64,000 bases of DNA from Roseovarius sp. (GCF_030373445.1 NZ_JAUCYU010000002.1:496001-560000), one strand, 5' to 3'; positions 42,654 through 54,056 are shown, numbered from the stretch's first letter. Notes: a model not told the origin generated them from the sequence alone. Numbers and translations: made by a program.

Positions 42654-42685
42654 AAAAAGCCCCGGGCAGGAGGTCTGCCCGGGGC
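42654..42685 (-). terminator. Rho-independent terminator of gltA
   Basis: Arms GCCCCGGGCAG and CTGCCCGGGGC around five bases; on the minus strand TTTTT follows at 42658-42654. It lies 24 bases past the gltA stop. Confidence 0.85.
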
Positions 42686-42708
42686 CGGTATCTTCTCGTG
42701 AACGAGGC

Positions 42709-44004
42709 TTAGCGCTTCTCAATGTCCACATAGTCGCGCAGCGTGGCGCCCTGGTAGAGCTGACGCGGGCGGCCGATCTTGAGTTGGGGATCGGCGATCA
42801 TTTCCTTCCACTGCGAGATCCAGCCGACCGTGCGGCTGAGCGCGAAGATGGGCGTGAACATCGAGGTGGGGAAGCCCATCGCCTCGAGGATGATGCCCGA
42901 GTAGAAGTCGACGTTCGGGAAGAGCTTCTTGTCGACGAAGTAGTCGTCTTCCAGAGCCGCCTTTTCCAGCTCCTTGGCCACCTGCAGGGTCGGGTTGTCC
43001 TCGATGCCGAGCAGGTCGAGCACCTCGTCGGCGGACTGCTTCATCACCTTGGCGCGCGGATCGAAGTTCTTGTAGACCCGGTGGCCGAAGCCCATCAGGC
43101 GGAACTCGTCATTCTTGTCCTTGGCGCGGGCGATGTATTCTGGGATCTTGTCGACCGTGCCGATCTCGCGCAGCATTTCGAGGCAGGCCTGGTTGGCGCC
43201 GCCATGGGCCGGGCCCCAGAGACAGGCGATGCCCGCCGCGATACAGGCGAATGGGTTGGCGCCCGAGGAGGAGGCGAGGCGCACCGTCGAAGTCGAGGCG
43301 TTCTGCTCGTGGTCAGCGTGGAGGGTGAAGATTCGGTCCATCGCGCGGCTCAGGATCGGGTTCACCTCGTAATCTTCGGCCGGCACGGCAAAGCACATGC
43401 GCAGGAAGTTCGATGCGTAGTCGATATCGTTGCGCGGGTACACGAAGGGCTGGCCAATGGAATACTTGTAGGCCATGGCCGCGATCGTCGGCATCTTGGC
43501 GACGAGGCGGATCGAGGCGACCTCGCGCTGCCACGGGTCGTTGATGTCGGTCGAGTCGTGGTAGAAGGCCGAGAGGGCCCCGACCACGCCCACCATGATC
43601 GCCATCGGGTGCGCATCCCGGCGGTAGCCGCGGAACAGGAAGTGCATCTGTTCGTGCAGCATCGTGTGGTTGGTCACGCGATCCTCGAAATCCTCGAGCT
43701 GTGCGGCCGAGGGCAGTTCGCCGTAAAGCAGGAGGTAGCAGACCTCGAGGAAATGAGATTTCTCGGCCAGCTGGTCGATCGGGTAGCCGCGGTGCAGCAG
43801 CTCGCCCTTGTCACCGTCGATATAGGTGATGGTGCTGTCGCAGCTTGCGGTCGAGGTGAAGCCGGGATCATAGGTGAACACGCCCGCCTGCCCGTAGAGC
43901 TTGCGGATGTCGATCACGTCGGGGCCGGCGGTGGGCGACAGGATCGGCAGTTCGTAGTCGGTACCGTCGATCGTCAGTTTCGCGGATTTGTTACTGTCAG
44001 CCAT
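42709..44004 (-). CDS. gltA: Citrate synthase
   Basis: 431-residue type II citrate synthase, entry of acetyl-CoA into the TCA cycle. Conserved pieces include [20 protein letters not shown] with the catalytic His in [13 protein letters not shown], the second His in [20 protein letters not shown], and the Asp in [23 protein letters not shown] 44004 follows GAGGGAG. A clear terminator is downstream, and gltX lies upstream on the same strand. Confidence 0.97.
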   Translation of the reverse strand: MADSNKSAKLTIDGTDYELPILSPTAGPDVIDIRKLYGQAGVFTYDPGFTSTASCDSTITYIDGDKGELLHRGYPIDQLAEKSHFLEVCYLLLYGELPSAAQLEDFEDRVTNHTMLHEQMHFLFRGYRRDAHPMAIMVGVVGALSAFYHDSTDINDPWQREVASIRLVAKMPTIAAMAYKYSIGQPFVYPRNDIDYASNFLRMCFAVPAEDYEVNPILSRAMDRIFTLHADHEQNASTSTVRLASSSGANPFACIAAGIACLWGPAHGGANQACLEMLREIGTVDKIPEYIARAKDKNDEFRLMGFGHRVYKNFDPRAKVMKQSADEVLDLLGIEDNPTLQVAKELEKAALEDDYFVDKKLFPNVDFYSGIILEAMGFPTSMFTPIFALSRTVGWISQWKEMIADPQLKIGRPRQLYQGATLRDYVDIEKR

Positions 44005-44078
44005 AGGGGTACTCCCTCTTCGCGCCCGCGCGGAAATTCGCACTCGGGCAGGTTTCTTTCATCTGGCCTTTCGAGAGG

Positions 44079-45488
44079 TCAACCTTTCTCGCAGGCGGCA
44101 TCCTCGAGCCGGGCAAGGGATTCTTCCCGCCCCAGCACGAGCATCATATCGAACACGCTAGGTGTCGCAGCCCGGCCGGCCAGTGCGGCCCGCATCGGGC
44201 CCGCCAGCTTGCCGAATTTGGTATCAATGGACTCGGCGAACTGCATCGCGGCAGCCTCCAGATCCTCACGCGTCCAACTAGCATTTTGCATATGCGGCGT
44301 CAATTGCCCCAGTATACCACGGGATACATCATCGAGGTTCTTCGCCGCCTTCTCGTCGGGCCGGATTGGCCGATCCGCCAGAATAAATTCGGCTTTTTCA
44401 AGCAGTTCCGGAAACGTCTTGGCCCGCTCCTTGAGGCAGTACATGCCGGCCCCGAGCAAGGCTGTCTTGGCGTCATCGAGTGGCGGGGCGCCGGTGACCG
44501 TTTGGAACTCGAGAAGCTCATGCAGCAGCGCAGCATCGCCGGATGCGGCGATATGCTGGCCGCTGAGATTGTCGAGCTTCTTGAAGTCGAACCGGGCGGG
44601 GGATTTGCCGATACCGGAGAGGTCGAACCACTCCTTCGCCTGTGCATCGGTGAAGAACTCGTCGTCGCCGTGGCTCCAGCCCAACCGGGCGAGGTAGTTG
44701 CGCATGCCCGCGGCCGGGTAGCCCATGCGCTGGTATTCCTCGACGCCGAGCGCGCCGTGGCGTTTCGACAGTTTCTTGCCGTCGGGCCCGTGGATCAGCG
44801 GGATATGGGCGTAGACGGGCAGGGGCCAGCCCATCGCCTGGTAGATCATCATCTGCCGGGCGGCGTTGTTGAGGTGGTCATCCCCCCGGATCACGTGCGT
44901 GACACCCATGTCATGATCATCCACGGCGACGGCCAGCATGTAAACCGGTGTGCCATCGCTGCGTAACAGGACCATGTCGTCGAGCTGGTCGTTGCGGATG
45001 GTGACGTCGCCCTGCACCTCGTCGCGGATGATGGTGCTGCCGTCGCGCGGGGCCTTGATGCGGATGACGTAAGGCGCATCCGGGTGCGTGGAAGGATCGG
45101 CATCGCGCCAGGGGCTCCGGAAGAGGGTGGAGCGGCCCTCGGCCCGGGCGGCCTCGCGGAAGGCTTCGATCTCCTCCTGTGTCGAGAAACACTTGAAGGC
45201 CTCGCCCTTTTCCAGCAGCTCGCGGGCGACTTCGGCATGGCGGTCGGCGCGCGCCGCCTGGCTGACGGCCTCGCCATCGTGATCCAGGCCCAGCCATTCC
45301 AGACCGTCGAGGATGGCCTGCGTTGCCTCGGGGGTCGAGCGGGCGCGGTCGGTATCCTCGATCCGCAGGAGGAACTTCCCGCCGCGGCCCCGCGCGTAGA
45401 GCCAGTTGAACAGCGCCGTCCGTGCCCCGCCGATATGCAGAAAGCCGGTGGGAGAAGGGGCAAATCGGGTGACGACCGTCTCGGACAT
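44079..45488 (-). CDS. gltX: Glutamyl-tRNA synthetase
   Basis: 469-residue class I synthetase charging tRNA-Glu. The HIGH-type motif is [19 protein letters not shown] and the KMSKS-type is [12 protein letters not shown]. The length fits bacterial GluRS. Alphaproteobacteria often carry two gltX copies with different tRNA-Glu/Gln preference; which type this is cannot be judged here. ATG 45488 is the family start. Divergent from comEC with about 108 bases between. Confidence 0.96.
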   Translation of the reverse strand: MSETVVTRFAPSPTGFLHIGGARTALFNWLYARGRGGKFLLRIEDTDRARSTPEATQAILDGLEWLGLDHDGEAVSQAARADRHAEVARELLEKGEAFKCFSTQEEIEAFREAARAEGRSTLFRSPWRDADPSTHPDAPYVIRIKAPRDGSTIIRDEVQGDVTIRNDQLDDMVLLRSDGTPVYMLAVAVDDHDMGVTHVIRGDDHLNNAARQMMIYQAMGWPLPVYAHIPLIHGPDGKKLSKRHGALGVEEYQRMGYPAAGMRNYLARLGWSHGDDEFFTDAQAKEWFDLSGIGKSPARFDFKKLDNLSGQHIAASGDAALLHELLEFQTVTGAPPLDDAKTALLGAGMYCLKERAKTFPELLEKAEFILADRPIRPDEKAAKNLDDVSRGILGQLTPHMQNASWTREDLEAAAMQFAESIDTKFGKLAGPMRAALAGRAATPSVFDMMLVLGREESLARLEDAACEKG

Positions 45489-45596
45489 GTCGGGCAGGGT
45501 CCTTTCTGGATTAACCTTTCGGTAACGGTTTTGGGGGATATCGAACGGATCAGTTTTCCATGACTGTCTATCGGCCCGCCGGAGGGGAAACAAGTC

Positions 45597-47603
45597 TTGG
45601 AACTCGTCCATAGCGCCGTTTCCGCATGGCTGGCGCAGCGGGGGCATCTGTTCTGCTGGGCGCCCGTGGCGTTGGCGGCGGGGGTCGGCCTGTACTTTGC
45701 CGTGAAAGTCGAACCGGCGCCGTTGCAGTATCTCTGGATCGGCGGGGCTGGGGTGCTGTGCATCGGCCTGGCCGTCCGGGCCGGGGCGCTGGTGTCGCCG
45801 GTCCTGTTGGCGGTGGCCCTGGTGGCGCTGGGGTTCTGCATTGCCGGCGCACGTGCGCATTGGGTCAAGGCGCCGGTGCTGACATGGCGGTATTACGGGC
45901 CGGTCGAGGGGCGGATCGTGGGGTTGGACCGGTCGGGGTCGGACGCGCTGCGGCTGACGCTCGACCGGGTCGTGCTTGCGCGGGTGTCGCCGGCGCGGAC
46001 GCCGGAGCGGGTGCGGGTTTCGCTGCACGGGGTGCAGGGCCATCTCGATCCGGCGCCGGGGATGACAGTGATCCTGACCGGGCACCTGTCGCCGCCTGCC
46101 GGCCCGGTGGAACCGGCCGGGTTCGACTTCCAGCGGCACGCCTGGTTCAAGCGGCTGGGGGCGGTGGGCTATACGCGCACGCCGGTGCTTCTGCTTGAGC
46201 CTGCGGGCAGGGGACAGTGGCTGTTCAAGGCGCGGATGTGGCTGTCGGACAGGGTTCAGGGGGTATTGCCGGGCGAGACGGGCGCGTTTGCCGCGGCGAT
46301 CATGACGGGCGACAGGTCGGGCATCGGGCAGGACACGCTGGAGGCGCTGCGAATTTCCAACCTCGCGCATCTGCTGGCCATTTCGGGGCTGCACCTCGGC
46401 CTTTTGGCCGGGGTGGTCTTCGGGGCGGTGCGGCTGGGCTTCGCGGCTGTTCCCTACCTGGGGCTGCGCCTGCCATCGAAAAAGATCGCGGCAGGAGTCG
46501 CCGTGGTGGCGGCGGCGGGGTATTATTCGCTGTCCGGGGGCAACGTTGCGACCGAGCGGGCCTTCGTGATGGTGGCGGTGATGCTGTTCGCGGTGATGGC
46601 GGACCGGCGGGCGCTGTCGCTCCGGGCCGTGGCGATGGCGGCGCTGATCGTGCTGGTGCTGCGGCCGGAGGCGATGCTCGGGCCCGGCTTCCAGATGTCC
46701 TTTGCGGCGACGACGGCGCTGGTGGCGGTCTTCGGCTGGTTCCGGGATAAGGAGATTTCGCTCGGGCCGCGCTGGCTGCGGCCGGCGGTGGCGGTGGCGG
46801 TCTCGTCATTGGTGGCGGGGCTGGCCACGGCGCCGTTCGCGGCGGCGCATTTCAACCAGGTCGCCCATTACGGCCTGCCCGCGAACCTGTTGAGCGTGCC
46901 GTTGATGGGGGTGCTGGTGATGCCCGCGGCGCTTGTTTCGGTGTGCCTGCTGCCCATGGGGCTGGATTGGCTGCCGCTCTGGATCATGGGTCAGGGGCTT
47001 GGCTGGATCCTTGGCGTGGCGCATTGGATTTCCGGGCTGGAGGGGGCAAGGGGCACGGTGCCGGGGCCGGGGCCGGCGGTGCTGCCGCTGATTGCCGGCG
47101 GGGCGCTGCTGCTGATCCTGTGGCAGGGACGGTTCCGGCTGGCCGGGCTGGCGCCTGCGGCGCTTGGGTTCGTGCTTTGGGCGCAGACGGGGCGGCCCGA
47201 TGTGCTGATCTCGGATACCGGGGCGCTGGTGGGCGTGATGACCGAGGAGGGCCGCGCCCTCAGCAAGCCGCGCGGGGCGGGGTTCGTGGCGGATATCTGG
47301 CTGGAGAACGATGGCGATGCGGAGGAACAGGAGGTCGCGCATGAACGCTGGGGCGACGTGGTCGAAACGGGGTGGCCCGTCATCGCCCTGTCGGGCAAAC
47401 GCGCGTCGGAGGCGCTGACCACCTGCCGCCCCGACGACTGGATCGTGCTGACGGCTATGCCGACGGTGGACTTGCCCTGTCGCGTGATCACGCCGGAGAC
47501 GCTGCGCGCCACCGGGGCGATTGCCCTCTTCGATGATGGCGGCAAGGTCCGGGAGGTGACCGCGCGCGAGGTGACCGGCGCGCGGCTGTGGAACACTCAG
47601 TAG
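45597..47603 (+). CDS. comEC: ComEC/Rec2-family DNA-uptake channel protein
   Basis: 668-residue polytopic membrane protein. An N-terminal DUF4131-like soluble part is followed by the competence domain with [20 protein letters not shown] and [20 protein letters not shown], then many helices. The C-terminal part ([32 protein letters not shown]) shows no HxHxDH metallo-beta-lactamase motif, as often in alphaproteobacteria. It moves transforming DNA across the inner membrane. TTG 45597 follows GGAGGGG. The 3' end overlaps lexA by seven bases, convergent. Confidence 0.9.
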   Translation: MELVHSAVSAWLAQRGHLFCWAPVALAAGVGLYFAVKVEPAPLQYLWIGGAGVLCIGLAVRAGALVSPVLLAVALVALGFCIAGARAHWVKAPVLTWRYYGPVEGRIVGLDRSGSDALRLTLDRVVLARVSPARTPERVRVSLHGVQGHLDPAPGMTVILTGHLSPPAGPVEPAGFDFQRHAWFKRLGAVGYTRTPVLLLEPAGRGQWLFKARMWLSDRVQGVLPGETGAFAAAIMTGDRSGIGQDTLEALRISNLAHLLAISGLHLGLLAGVVFGAVRLGFAAVPYLGLRLPSKKIAAGVAVVAAAGYYSLSGGNVATERAFVMVAVMLFAVMADRRALSLRAVAMAALIVLVLRPEAMLGPGFQMSFAATTALVAVFGWFRDKEISLGPRWLRPAVAVAVSSLVAGLATAPFAAAHFNQVAHYGLPANLLSVPLMGVLVMPAALVSVCLLPMGLDWLPLWIMGQGLGWILGVAHWISGLEGARGTVPGPGPAVLPLIAGGALLLILWQGRFRLAGLAPAALGFVLWAQTGRPDVLISDTGALVGVMTEEGRALSKPRGAGFVADIWLENDGDAEEQEVAHERWGDVVETGWPVIALSGKRASEALTTCRPDDWIVLTAMPTVDLPCRVITPETLRATGAIALFDDGGKVREVTAREVTGARLWNTQ

Positions 47604-48295
47604 GTGCGGATGAGACCGACCAGTTTGCCCTGTACGCGCACCTTGTCCTCGGGCAGGACGCGGGTTTCGTAGGCGGGGTTTGCCGCCTCGAGCGCGATGG
47701 CGTTGCCGTTGCGGTAGAACTTCTTGAGCGTGGCTTCCTGATCCTCGACCAGGGCCACGACGATGTCGCCGTTATCGGCCGTTTCGGTCTCGCGGATGAC
47801 CACCACGTCGCCGTCGTTAATGCCGACGCCGATCATCGAATCGCCTTTGACTTCAAGCGCGTAGTGATGGCCCTTGCCGCTGAGCATGTCGCCGGGCACG
47901 GCGACGTTGTGGCTGGCATGGGCGATGGCCTCGATCGGGACACCGGCGGCGATACGGCCCATCAGGGGCAGTTCCGTGGCCGCCGCTTGCGCGACCGGCA
48001 TGGCATTGGCCGGCGCCTCGGTATCTGGCCTGTCGCCTTCGATCACCCGGGGCTCGAACCCGCCGGCTGTGCCGCCGAGGCTTTCCGGCAGTTTCACGAT
48101 TTCCAGCGCCCGGGCCCGGTGGGCCAGGCGGCGGATGAAGCCGCGTTCCTCGAGCGCCGTGATCAGGCGGTGGATGCCCGATTTCGAGCGCAGGTCGAGC
48201 GCATCCTTCATCTCGTCGAAGCTGGGCGGTACCCCGTCGCGCTGTACCCGTTTGTGAATGAATTCCAGCAGATCGAGTTGTTTCTTGGTCAGCAT
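47597..48295 (-). CDS. lexA: LexA repressor
   Basis: 232-residue SOS repressor. The N-terminal winged helix begins [20 protein letters not shown], with [20 protein letters not shown]; the autocleavage bond is Ala-Gly in [13 protein letters not shown]; the catalytic Ser is in [19 protein letters not shown] and the Lys in [16 protein letters not shown]. Length is normal for alphaproteobacteria. Its promoter region carries the alphaproteobacterial SOS box at 48330-48344, so it represses itself. It follows moeA on the same strand with a 90-base gap. Confidence 0.97.
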   Translation of the reverse strand: MLTKKQLDLLEFIHKRVQRDGVPPSFDEMKDALDLRSKSGIHRLITALEERGFIRRLAHRARALEIVKLPESLGGTAGGFEPRVIEGDRPDTEAPANAMPVAQAAATELPLMGRIAAGVPIEAIAHASHNVAVPGDMLSGKGHHYALEVKGDSMIGVGINDGDVVVIRETETADNGDIVVALVEDQEATLKKFYRNGNAIALEAANPAYETRVLPEDKVRVQGKLVGLIRTY

Positions 48296-48329
48296 GTTGC
48301 ACGTCCTCCGCGACCATACGTTTACGTTT

Positions 48330-48344
48330 GTTCTACGCATGTTC
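48330..48344 (-). promoter_or_regulatory. Alphaproteobacterial SOS box upstream of lexA
   Basis: GTTCTACGCATGTTC matches the GTTC-N7-GTTC LexA-binding consensus of alphaproteobacteria exactly. It sits 35 bases before the lexA start. Confidence 0.85.
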
Positions 48345-48385
48345 CCGTTTTGTGTCAACTCTGGTGAACAAAACCTGTGGATAAG

Positions 48386-49558
48386 TCAGATGTCGATATA
48401 GTCGATCCGGTCGCCCTTCGCGCGCGCGGGGTCGTCGGGCGGGCGGATCATGAGGGCGTTGGCGCGGGCCAGGACGGAGAGGAGCGAGCTGTCCTGCCTC
48501 TCGGCCGGGGTGAGGCCGTCGTCCGTGAGGGTGGCGCGCATGTAATGCTCGCGCGGGCCGTTGGCGGGGATGTCCTGTGCCAGCCGTGCCGTGCGGCGCG
48601 GGGCCGGGGTGGCGCCGAGGCCCAGCATCACGCGGATCATGGGCGCGAGGAAGACGTGGCCGCAGACCATGGCGGAGACCGGGTTGCCCGGAAGGCCCAC
48701 CATCGCGGTGCGGCCCATGCGGCCGGCCATGAGCGGTTTGCCGGGGCGCATCTTCACCTTGTAGAAGCTGCGCTCCATCCCGAGGCTGGCGGCGACGTCG
48801 CCCACGAGGTCATGATCGCCCACCGAGGCGCCGCCGATGGTGACGACGAGGTCGGCGCCCTCGGCAAGGTCGAAGGCCATTTCGAGGGAGGCGGTGTTGT
48901 CGCGGGCGATGGGCAGAAGGCGGGCCGAGGCGCCCATCTGTTCGAGCATCGCTTTCAGGCCAAAGGTGTTCGACGCGATGATCTGGTCCGGGCCGGGATC
49001 GTCGCCCGGCATGACCAGTTCGTCGCCGGTGGAGATGAGCGCCACGACGGGTTTGCGGCTGACCATCACCTGCGGGATGTTCATCGCGGCCAGTAGCGCG
49101 ATGTCGGACGGTGTCAGAAGGCGGGGCGCGTCGATGGTGTCGCCCGTGGCAAAGTCGATGCCCTTGCGGCGGATGTGGGGGCCTTCGTCGAGCCTGTCGC
49201 CAAGGGTGATCGTGTCGCCCTCGCGCGTGACATCTTCCTGGATCACGACACGGTCGGCGCCCTCTGGCACAGGGGCGCCGGTGAAGATGCGGACGGCCTG
49301 GCCGGGTTTTACGTTGCCGGGGAAACCATGGCCCGCCGCGGCCTCGCCGATCACCTCGAGCCGGGCGCCGGGTGTGACGTCATCCGCGCGGACCGCGTAG
49401 CCGTCCATGGCCGAGGCCGGAAAGGGGGGCTGGTCGCGCCGGGCGGTGGCGGGTTTGGCGAGAATGCGGCCCGCGGCGTCCTGCAGGGGGATGGACTCGC
49501 ATGGCAGCGGGGCAACCAGGGAGAACAGGTGCGCGAGCGCCTCGTCGACCGATATCAT
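48386..49558 (-). CDS. moeA: Molybdopterin molybdenumtransferase MoeA
   Basis: 390-residue MoeA, which inserts molybdate into molybdopterin-AMP. Typical stretches are [76 protein letters not shown], and [20 protein letters not shown]. Its ATG overlaps the moaC stop (ATGA). It supplies cofactor for the form II CO-dehydrogenase-type enzyme and other molybdoenzymes of the cell. Confidence 0.96.
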   Translation of the reverse strand: MISVDEALAHLFSLVAPLPCESIPLQDAAGRILAKPATARRDQPPFPASAMDGYAVRADDVTPGARLEVIGEAAAGHGFPGNVKPGQAVRIFTGAPVPEGADRVVIQEDVTREGDTITLGDRLDEGPHIRRKGIDFATGDTIDAPRLLTPSDIALLAAMNIPQVMVSRKPVVALISTGDELVMPGDDPGPDQIIASNTFGLKAMLEQMGASARLLPIARDNTASLEMAFDLAEGADLVVTIGGASVGDHDLVGDVAASLGMERSFYKVKMRPGKPLMAGRMGRTAMVGLPGNPVSAMVCGHVFLAPMIRVMLGLGATPAPRRTARLAQDIPANGPREHYMRATLTDDGLTPAERQDSSLLSVLARANALMIRPPDDPARAKGDRIDYIDI

Positions 49559-50031
49559 GACGCCTCGTAACGGCCAGATTTTCCGCCGTCTTTCAGTTTC
49601 ACGCGCGTGCCGCCGATTTCCATGGCGCGGTCGACGGCCTTGAGCATGTCGTAGACGGTGAGCGCGGCGGTGCTGACGGCGGTGAGGGCTTCCATCTCGA
49701 CCCCGGTCTGGCCGGTGGTCTTGACCGTCGCCTCGATGCGCACGCCGGGCAGGTCGGCATCGGGGGTGAGGTCGACCGAGACCTTGGTGACGGGAAGCGG
49801 GTGGCACAGCGGGATCAGCTCGGCCGTCTTCTTGGCGCCCATGATCCCCGCGAGCCGCGCGACGGCCAGGACATCGCCTTTCTTGGCCCGGCCTTCTGCC
49901 ATGATATCAAAGGTTTTCCGGGCCATCTTCACGTGACCCTCGGCCACGGCTATGCGCGCGGTCACGTCCTTTTCGGAGACGTCGACCATATGCGCATGGC
50001 CGTCGCCGTCGAAATGGGTCAGCCCGCTCAC
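49555..50031 (-). CDS. moaC: Cyclic pyranopterin monophosphate synthase MoaC
   Basis: 158-residue MoaC, which with MoaA converts GTP to cyclic pyranopterin monophosphate. The conserved core is [20 protein letters not shown] with the active-site Lys and His, and [20 protein letters not shown] with the catalytic Glu. It overlaps trpC upstream and moeA downstream by four bases each. Confidence 0.97.
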   Translation of the reverse strand: MSGLTHFDGDGHAHMVDVSEKDVTARIAVAEGHVKMARKTFDIMAEGRAKKGDVLAVARLAGIMGAKKTAELIPLCHPLPVTKVSVDLTPDADLPGVRIEATVKTTGQTGVEMEALTAVSTAALTVYDMLKAVDRAMEIGGTRVKLKDGGKSGRYEAS

Positions 50032-50846
50032 ATCATCCCCCCGGGCACGGAGGGCACGTCGAGCATGGCCTTGGTGGCGGTCATCACGTCCTCCTGCCGC
50101 ATCAGCGCCTCGCCGATCAGGAAACAGCGGGCGCCGTAGCGGGCCATGTCGGCCAGGTCTGCCGGGCCGGTCAGGCCGCTTTCGCAGACGATGATCTTTT
50201 CCGGGGGCACGAGGCGTGAGAGTTCCCGCGAGGTATCGAGCGTGGTCTCGAACGTGTTGAGGTCGCGGTTGTTGATGCCGATGAGCTTGGATTTCAGCAT
50301 GGCGGCACGGTCGAGCTCGGCCTTGTTGTGGACCTCGATGAGCGCGTCCATGCCCCAGCGCATGGCCGCGGCTTCGAGCGCGGCAGCCTGTTCGTCGGTG
50401 ACCGAGGCCATGATGATCAGGATACAGTCGGCCCCCCAGGCGCGCGCTTCGGCCACCTGGTAGGTGTCGTACATGAAGTCCTTGCGAAGAACCGGCAGGT
50501 CACAGGCTGCGCGGGCCTGCTTGAGGAACTCGGGCGAGCCCTGGAAGCTGGGCGTGTCGGTCAGGACGGAGAGGCAGGCGGCGCCGCCCTCCTCGTAGGC
50601 ATTGGCCAGCGCAGGTGGGTCGAAATCGGGGCGGATCATGCCTTTCGAGGGGCTGGCCTTCTTGATCTCGGCGATCAGGCCGAAGCCGGTCTTGCTGGCC
50701 TGCAGGAGTGCGTCGGCGAAGGGCCGGACCGCCGGGGCCGCCTCGGCCTGAGCCTCGATTTCCTCGGGGCTGGTTGCCTGCTTGGCGGCGGCGATTTCTT
50801 CGAGTTTGTAGGCCTTGATGTCCTCAAGGATCGTGGGCGTGCTCAT
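50028..50846 (-). CDS. trpC: Indole-3-glycerol phosphate synthase
   Basis: 272-residue TIM-barrel enzyme of tryptophan synthesis that closes the indole ring. Motifs are [40 protein letters not shown] and [20 protein letters not shown], ending with [18 protein letters not shown]. Four-base overlaps join it to trpD and moaC. Confidence 0.97.
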   Translation of the reverse strand: MSTPTILEDIKAYKLEEIAAAKQATSPEEIEAQAEAAPAVRPFADALLQASKTGFGLIAEIKKASPSKGMIRPDFDPPALANAYEEGGAACLSVLTDTPSFQGSPEFLKQARAACDLPVLRKDFMYDTYQVAEARAWGADCILIIMASVTDEQAAALEAAAMRWGMDALIEVHNKAELDRAAMLKSKLIGINNRDLNTFETTLDTSRELSRLVPPEKIIVCESGLTGPADLADMARYGARCFLIGEALMRQEDVMTATKAMLDVPSVPGGMM

Positions 50847-51862
50847 GCGGCCTCCGATGTGACTTGGGCGAGGGTTTCGATCTTCGCCCGGGCGGCCCCG
50901 CTATCGAGGCTTTCGCGGGCAAGGTCCACCCCGTCTTTCAGGTTTTCCGATTTCCCGGCGACAACCAGCGCGGCAGCAGAGTTCAGCAGCACGGCGTCGC
51001 GGTAGGCGCCCGGCGCCCCGTCGAGCAGGGCGCGGAATGCCTCGGCGTTCTGTTGCGGGGTGCCGCCGAGGATATCCTCGAACGGGTGGACGGGCAGGCC
51101 CGCATCCTCGGGGTGAATCTCGGTTTCGCGAATGCTGCCGTCTTCCTCGAGCGCGGCGAGCCAGGTGACGCCGGTGATGGTCATCTCGTCGGTGCCGTCG
51201 CTGCCATGGACGAGCCAGGCGCGTTCGGAGCCGAGTTTGCCCAGGGTTTCGGCCATCGGGCGGATCAGGTCACGGGCGAAGGCGCCGGTGAGTTGCCGTT
51301 TGACGCCCGCCGGGTTGGTCAGGGGCCCGAGGATGTTGAAGATGGTGCGGGTGCCGAGTTCGGTGCGCACCGGGCCGACATGGGCCATGGCCGGGTGATG
51401 CATGGGGGCCATCATGAAGGCGATGCCCGCGGCTTTCAGAGCCTTTTCAACGACCTTGGGGCCGACCATCACGTTGACGCCGAGTTGCGTCAGCGCGTCG
51501 GCTGCGCCGGATTTGGAGCTGAGGTTGCGGTTGCCGTGCTTGGCCACGGGCACGCCTGCGCCGGCGACGACGAAGGCAGTTGCGGTCGAGATGTTGAGCG
51601 TGCCCTTGCCGTCGCCCCCGGTGCCGACGATATCCATGGCGCCGGGCAGGCTGCTGACCTTGTTGCATTTCGCGCGCATCACCGAGGCGGCGGCGGTGTA
51701 TTCGTCGACCGTCTCGCCACGGGTGCGCAGGGCCATCAGGAAACCGCCGGTCTGGGCCGGGGTGGCCTCGCCCTCGAAGAGGCAGTTGAAGGCCGCTTCG
51801 GCCTCCTCGCGCGAGAGGGCACGGTCGGCGGCGATGCCGATGAGGGGTCTTATGTCGCTCAT
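50843..51862 (-). CDS. trpD: Anthranilate phosphoribosyltransferase
   Basis: 339-residue TrpD, which attaches phosphoribosyl to anthranilate. The PRPP motif is [20 protein letters not shown], followed by [20 protein letters not shown], and a later anthranilate-side stretch [19 protein letters not shown]. It starts in the trpG stop and ends in the trpC start (ATGA both). Confidence 0.97.
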   Translation of the reverse strand: MSDIRPLIGIAADRALSREEAEAAFNCLFEGEATPAQTGGFLMALRTRGETVDEYTAAASVMRAKCNKVSSLPGAMDIVGTGGDGKGTLNISTATAFVVAGAGVPVAKHGNRNLSSKSGAADALTQLGVNVMVGPKVVEKALKAAGIAFMMAPMHHPAMAHVGPVRTELGTRTIFNILGPLTNPAGVKRQLTGAFARDLIRPMAETLGKLGSERAWLVHGSDGTDEMTITGVTWLAALEEDGSIRETEIHPEDAGLPVHPFEDILGGTPQQNAEAFRALLDGAPGAYRDAVLLNSAAALVVAGKSENLKDGVDLARESLDSGAARAKIETLAQVTSEAA

Positions 51863-52440
51863 GCGGGCACCTTCATGGTGTCGAGGAAATTCTTGAGCAA
51901 CGCGTGCCCGTGCTGGGAGGCGATCGATTCCGGGTGGAACTGAACGCCATGGACAGGCAACTCGCGATGTTGCAGCCCCATGATGGTGCCGTCTTCGAGT
52001 TCTGCGGTGATTTCAAGGCTTTCCGGGCAAGAGCTGCGCTCGACCACGAGGGAATGGTAGCGTGTCGCCTCGAAGGGAGACGGCAAGCCGGCGAAAAGGC
52101 CTTTGCCGGTGTGCTGGATATGGCCCATCTTGCCATGCACGATCTCGGAATGGCGGATGACCTTGCCGCCAAAGGCCTGGCCGATGGCCTGGTGGCCGAG
52201 GCAGACGCCCAGCAGCGGCGTCTTCGTCTCAGCCGCGGCCTCGGTCAGGGCAAGGCAGATGCCGGCCTGGTCCGGGTCGCAGGGGCCGGGTGAGAGAAGG
52301 ATGCCGGCCGGGTTCATCGCCATCGCCTCCTGCACGTTCAGGGCGTCGTTCCGCCGCACCACCACGTCGGCCCCGAGTTCACCCACGTAGTGCACGAGAT
52401 TGTAGGTAAAACTGTCGTAATTATCGATCAGTAGCAGCAT
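51859..52440 (-). CDS. trpG: Anthranilate synthase glutamine amidotransferase component
   Basis: 193-residue class I amidotransferase. The catalytic Cys is in [17 protein letters not shown] and the His-Glu pair in [16 protein letters not shown]. It delivers ammonia to TrpE, encoded separately at 56624. ATG 52440 ([15 protein letters not shown]) is preferred over an in-frame ATG at 52449, because AGGA lies at the right distance. It may also serve p-aminobenzoate synthesis. Confidence 0.95.
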   Translation of the reverse strand: MLLLIDNYDSFTYNLVHYVGELGADVVVRRNDALNVQEAMAMNPAGILLSPGPCDPDQAGICLALTEAAAETKTPLLGVCLGHQAIGQAFGGKVIRHSEIVHGKMGHIQHTGKGLFAGLPSPFEATRYHSLVVERSSCPESLEITAELEDGTIMGLQHRELPVHGVQFHPESIASQHGHALLKNFLDTMKVPA

Positions 52441-52567
52441 TTCCAGCATCCTGACGGGATTGGGGGGCTTTAGCCCGGTGGTTCAGTCGCGGTATACTTG
52501 TTCAGGGTTGCAAGGCACCGTCAAGGGGCGCAAAGGTAACGAAACGGCAATTAAGAGGGCAGAATTG

Positions 52568-54040
52568 GTGCTACGCGGGGTATTGGGCGGTTTTCTGACG
52601 GGGGCAATTCTTTCCGGTTTGGCGCTCGGGACGGCGTCGGTGGTGACGTCGCTGCCGGAACAGGCGCCGCCGGAAGCCGGTGAGGTCGAAGTGCCTGCCG
52701 CGTCGGAATTCAACCAGTCGCGGGAGGATACCGAGGCCGAGTTGCCGGCCGCCGACGAGACCCCCAGTGCCGACAGCGTGCCCCAGGTCGAGGCGCCGGA
52801 ACCCGATGACCTGAGTTCGCTGGAAGGGGCCGATACCGCCCCGGCCTCTCAGCCGCAGACAGGCAGCGCCGAGAGCACGCTGAACTCGCCCGAGGCGCAA
52901 GCCGGCAGTTCCGGCGTTGACGTGGACAGCGACGAGCCGGTTCTGCCCAGCCCGCAGGCGCTGGCGCCGGAAGCGCCCGACAGCGAGGATGACCTCTCGA
53001 TTTCCACGGAGCCGGCCCAGCCGGTGCAGCCCGAGGTCGAGGAGGAGAGCGGCGCATTCCCGGCGCAGGAGGAGGTGGAGGCCGACCCCGAAGAGAGTAC
53101 GGAACCCGAACCGCGGGCGGAGCTCGAGCTGCAGGATACCCCCGAGGTTCAGCCACAGGAGGCCGCGCCGGCCGGAGACGAGATGGCCGATCCGGAGGTC
53201 GCCGACGAGGAGATGCCCGAACAGGATGTCTCCGGCGAGGACATGGCGGTTCTGGGAGACGAGCCGGAAGAGACCTCCGGAACCATCGGCGACCTCGCCG
53301 AAGGCGTGACAACCGACCGTCTGCCGTCGGTCAGCGATGACGGGTCCGCCCAGGAAGACAACCCGCCGCCGCTGGAAGCTTTCGCGGCGCCGTTTTCCAA
53401 CCCGGAGGGCAAGCCGCTCATGGCGATCGTGCTGATCGACGATGGCAGCAGCCCGATCAGCTTCGAGGCGCTGGCCGATTTTCCGTACCCGATCAGCTAC
53501 GCGGTCGATGCCAGTTGGCCGGGCGCGGCGGAGGCCGCCGAGAAGTACCGGGCGGCGGGGCTGGAAGTGCTTGCCATAGCGGACCTGCCGCCGGGGGCGG
53601 GGGCGACGGATGCGGAAGTGGCGATGCAGTCCTACCTCGGCGCCGTTCCGGAGGCCGTGGCGGTGATGGAGGGCCTCGATGGCGGGCTTCAGTCCAGCCG
53701 GGCCGCGACCGAGCAGTTGATTCCCATTCTCCAGGACAGCGGGCACGGGCTGGTGCTGTTTCCCAACGGGCTCGATACGGCGCAGAAGCTGATGTCGCGG
53801 CAGGGTGTGCCGGTGGTGTCGGTGTTCCGTGATTTCGACAGTGAAGGACAGGATGCCACGGTGATCCGCCGGTTCCTCGACCAGGCGGCGTTCAAGGCCG
53901 GGCAGCAGGAGCAGGGTGTGGTGATGGTGGGCCGGTTGAGGGCCGAAACGGTGAGCGCGCTGCTGCTTTGGGGGTTGCAGGACCGGGCCGGCAGCGTGGC
54001 GTTGGCGCCGGTGTCGGCCGTGTTGAAGGCGGAGCAGTAG
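52568..54040 (+). CDS. Divergent polysaccharide-deacetylase-family (YibQ-like) protein with acidic linker
   Basis: 490 residues. One N-terminal membrane helix (GVLGGFLTGAILSGLALGTA) anchors it; about 230 residues of Glu/Pro/Ala-rich, mostly disordered sequence follow; the C-terminal domain begins FSNPEGKPLMAIVLIDDGSS and continues FPYPISYAVDASWPGAAEAA and EVAMQSYLGAVPEAVAVMEG, the pattern of divergent polysaccharide deacetylases (DUF610). The classical NodB metal motif is not seen. Probably periplasmic envelope function. GTG 52568 is used, TTG 52565 is equally possible. Divergent from trpG. Confidence 0.82.
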   Translation: MLRGVLGGFLTGAILSGLALGTASVVTSLPEQAPPEAGEVEVPAASEFNQSREDTEAELPAADETPSADSVPQVEAPEPDDLSSLEGADTAPASQPQTGSAESTLNSPEAQAGSSGVDVDSDEPVLPSPQALAPEAPDSEDDLSISTEPAQPVQPEVEEESGAFPAQEEVEADPEESTEPEPRAELELQDTPEVQPQEAAPAGDEMADPEVADEEMPEQDVSGEDMAVLGDEPEETSGTIGDLAEGVTTDRLPSVSDDGSAQEDNPPPLEAFAAPFSNPEGKPLMAIVLIDDGSSPISFEALADFPYPISYAVDASWPGAAEAAEKYRAAGLEVLAIADLPPGAGATDAEVAMQSYLGAVPEAVAVMEGLDGGLQSSRAATEQLIPILQDSGHGLVLFPNGLDTAQKLMSRQGVPVVSVFRDFDSEGQDATVIRRFLDQAAFKAGQQEQGVVMVGRLRAETVSALLLWGLQDRAGSVALAPVSAVLKAEQ

Positions 54041-54056
54041 ATCAGGGCAAGGCGCC

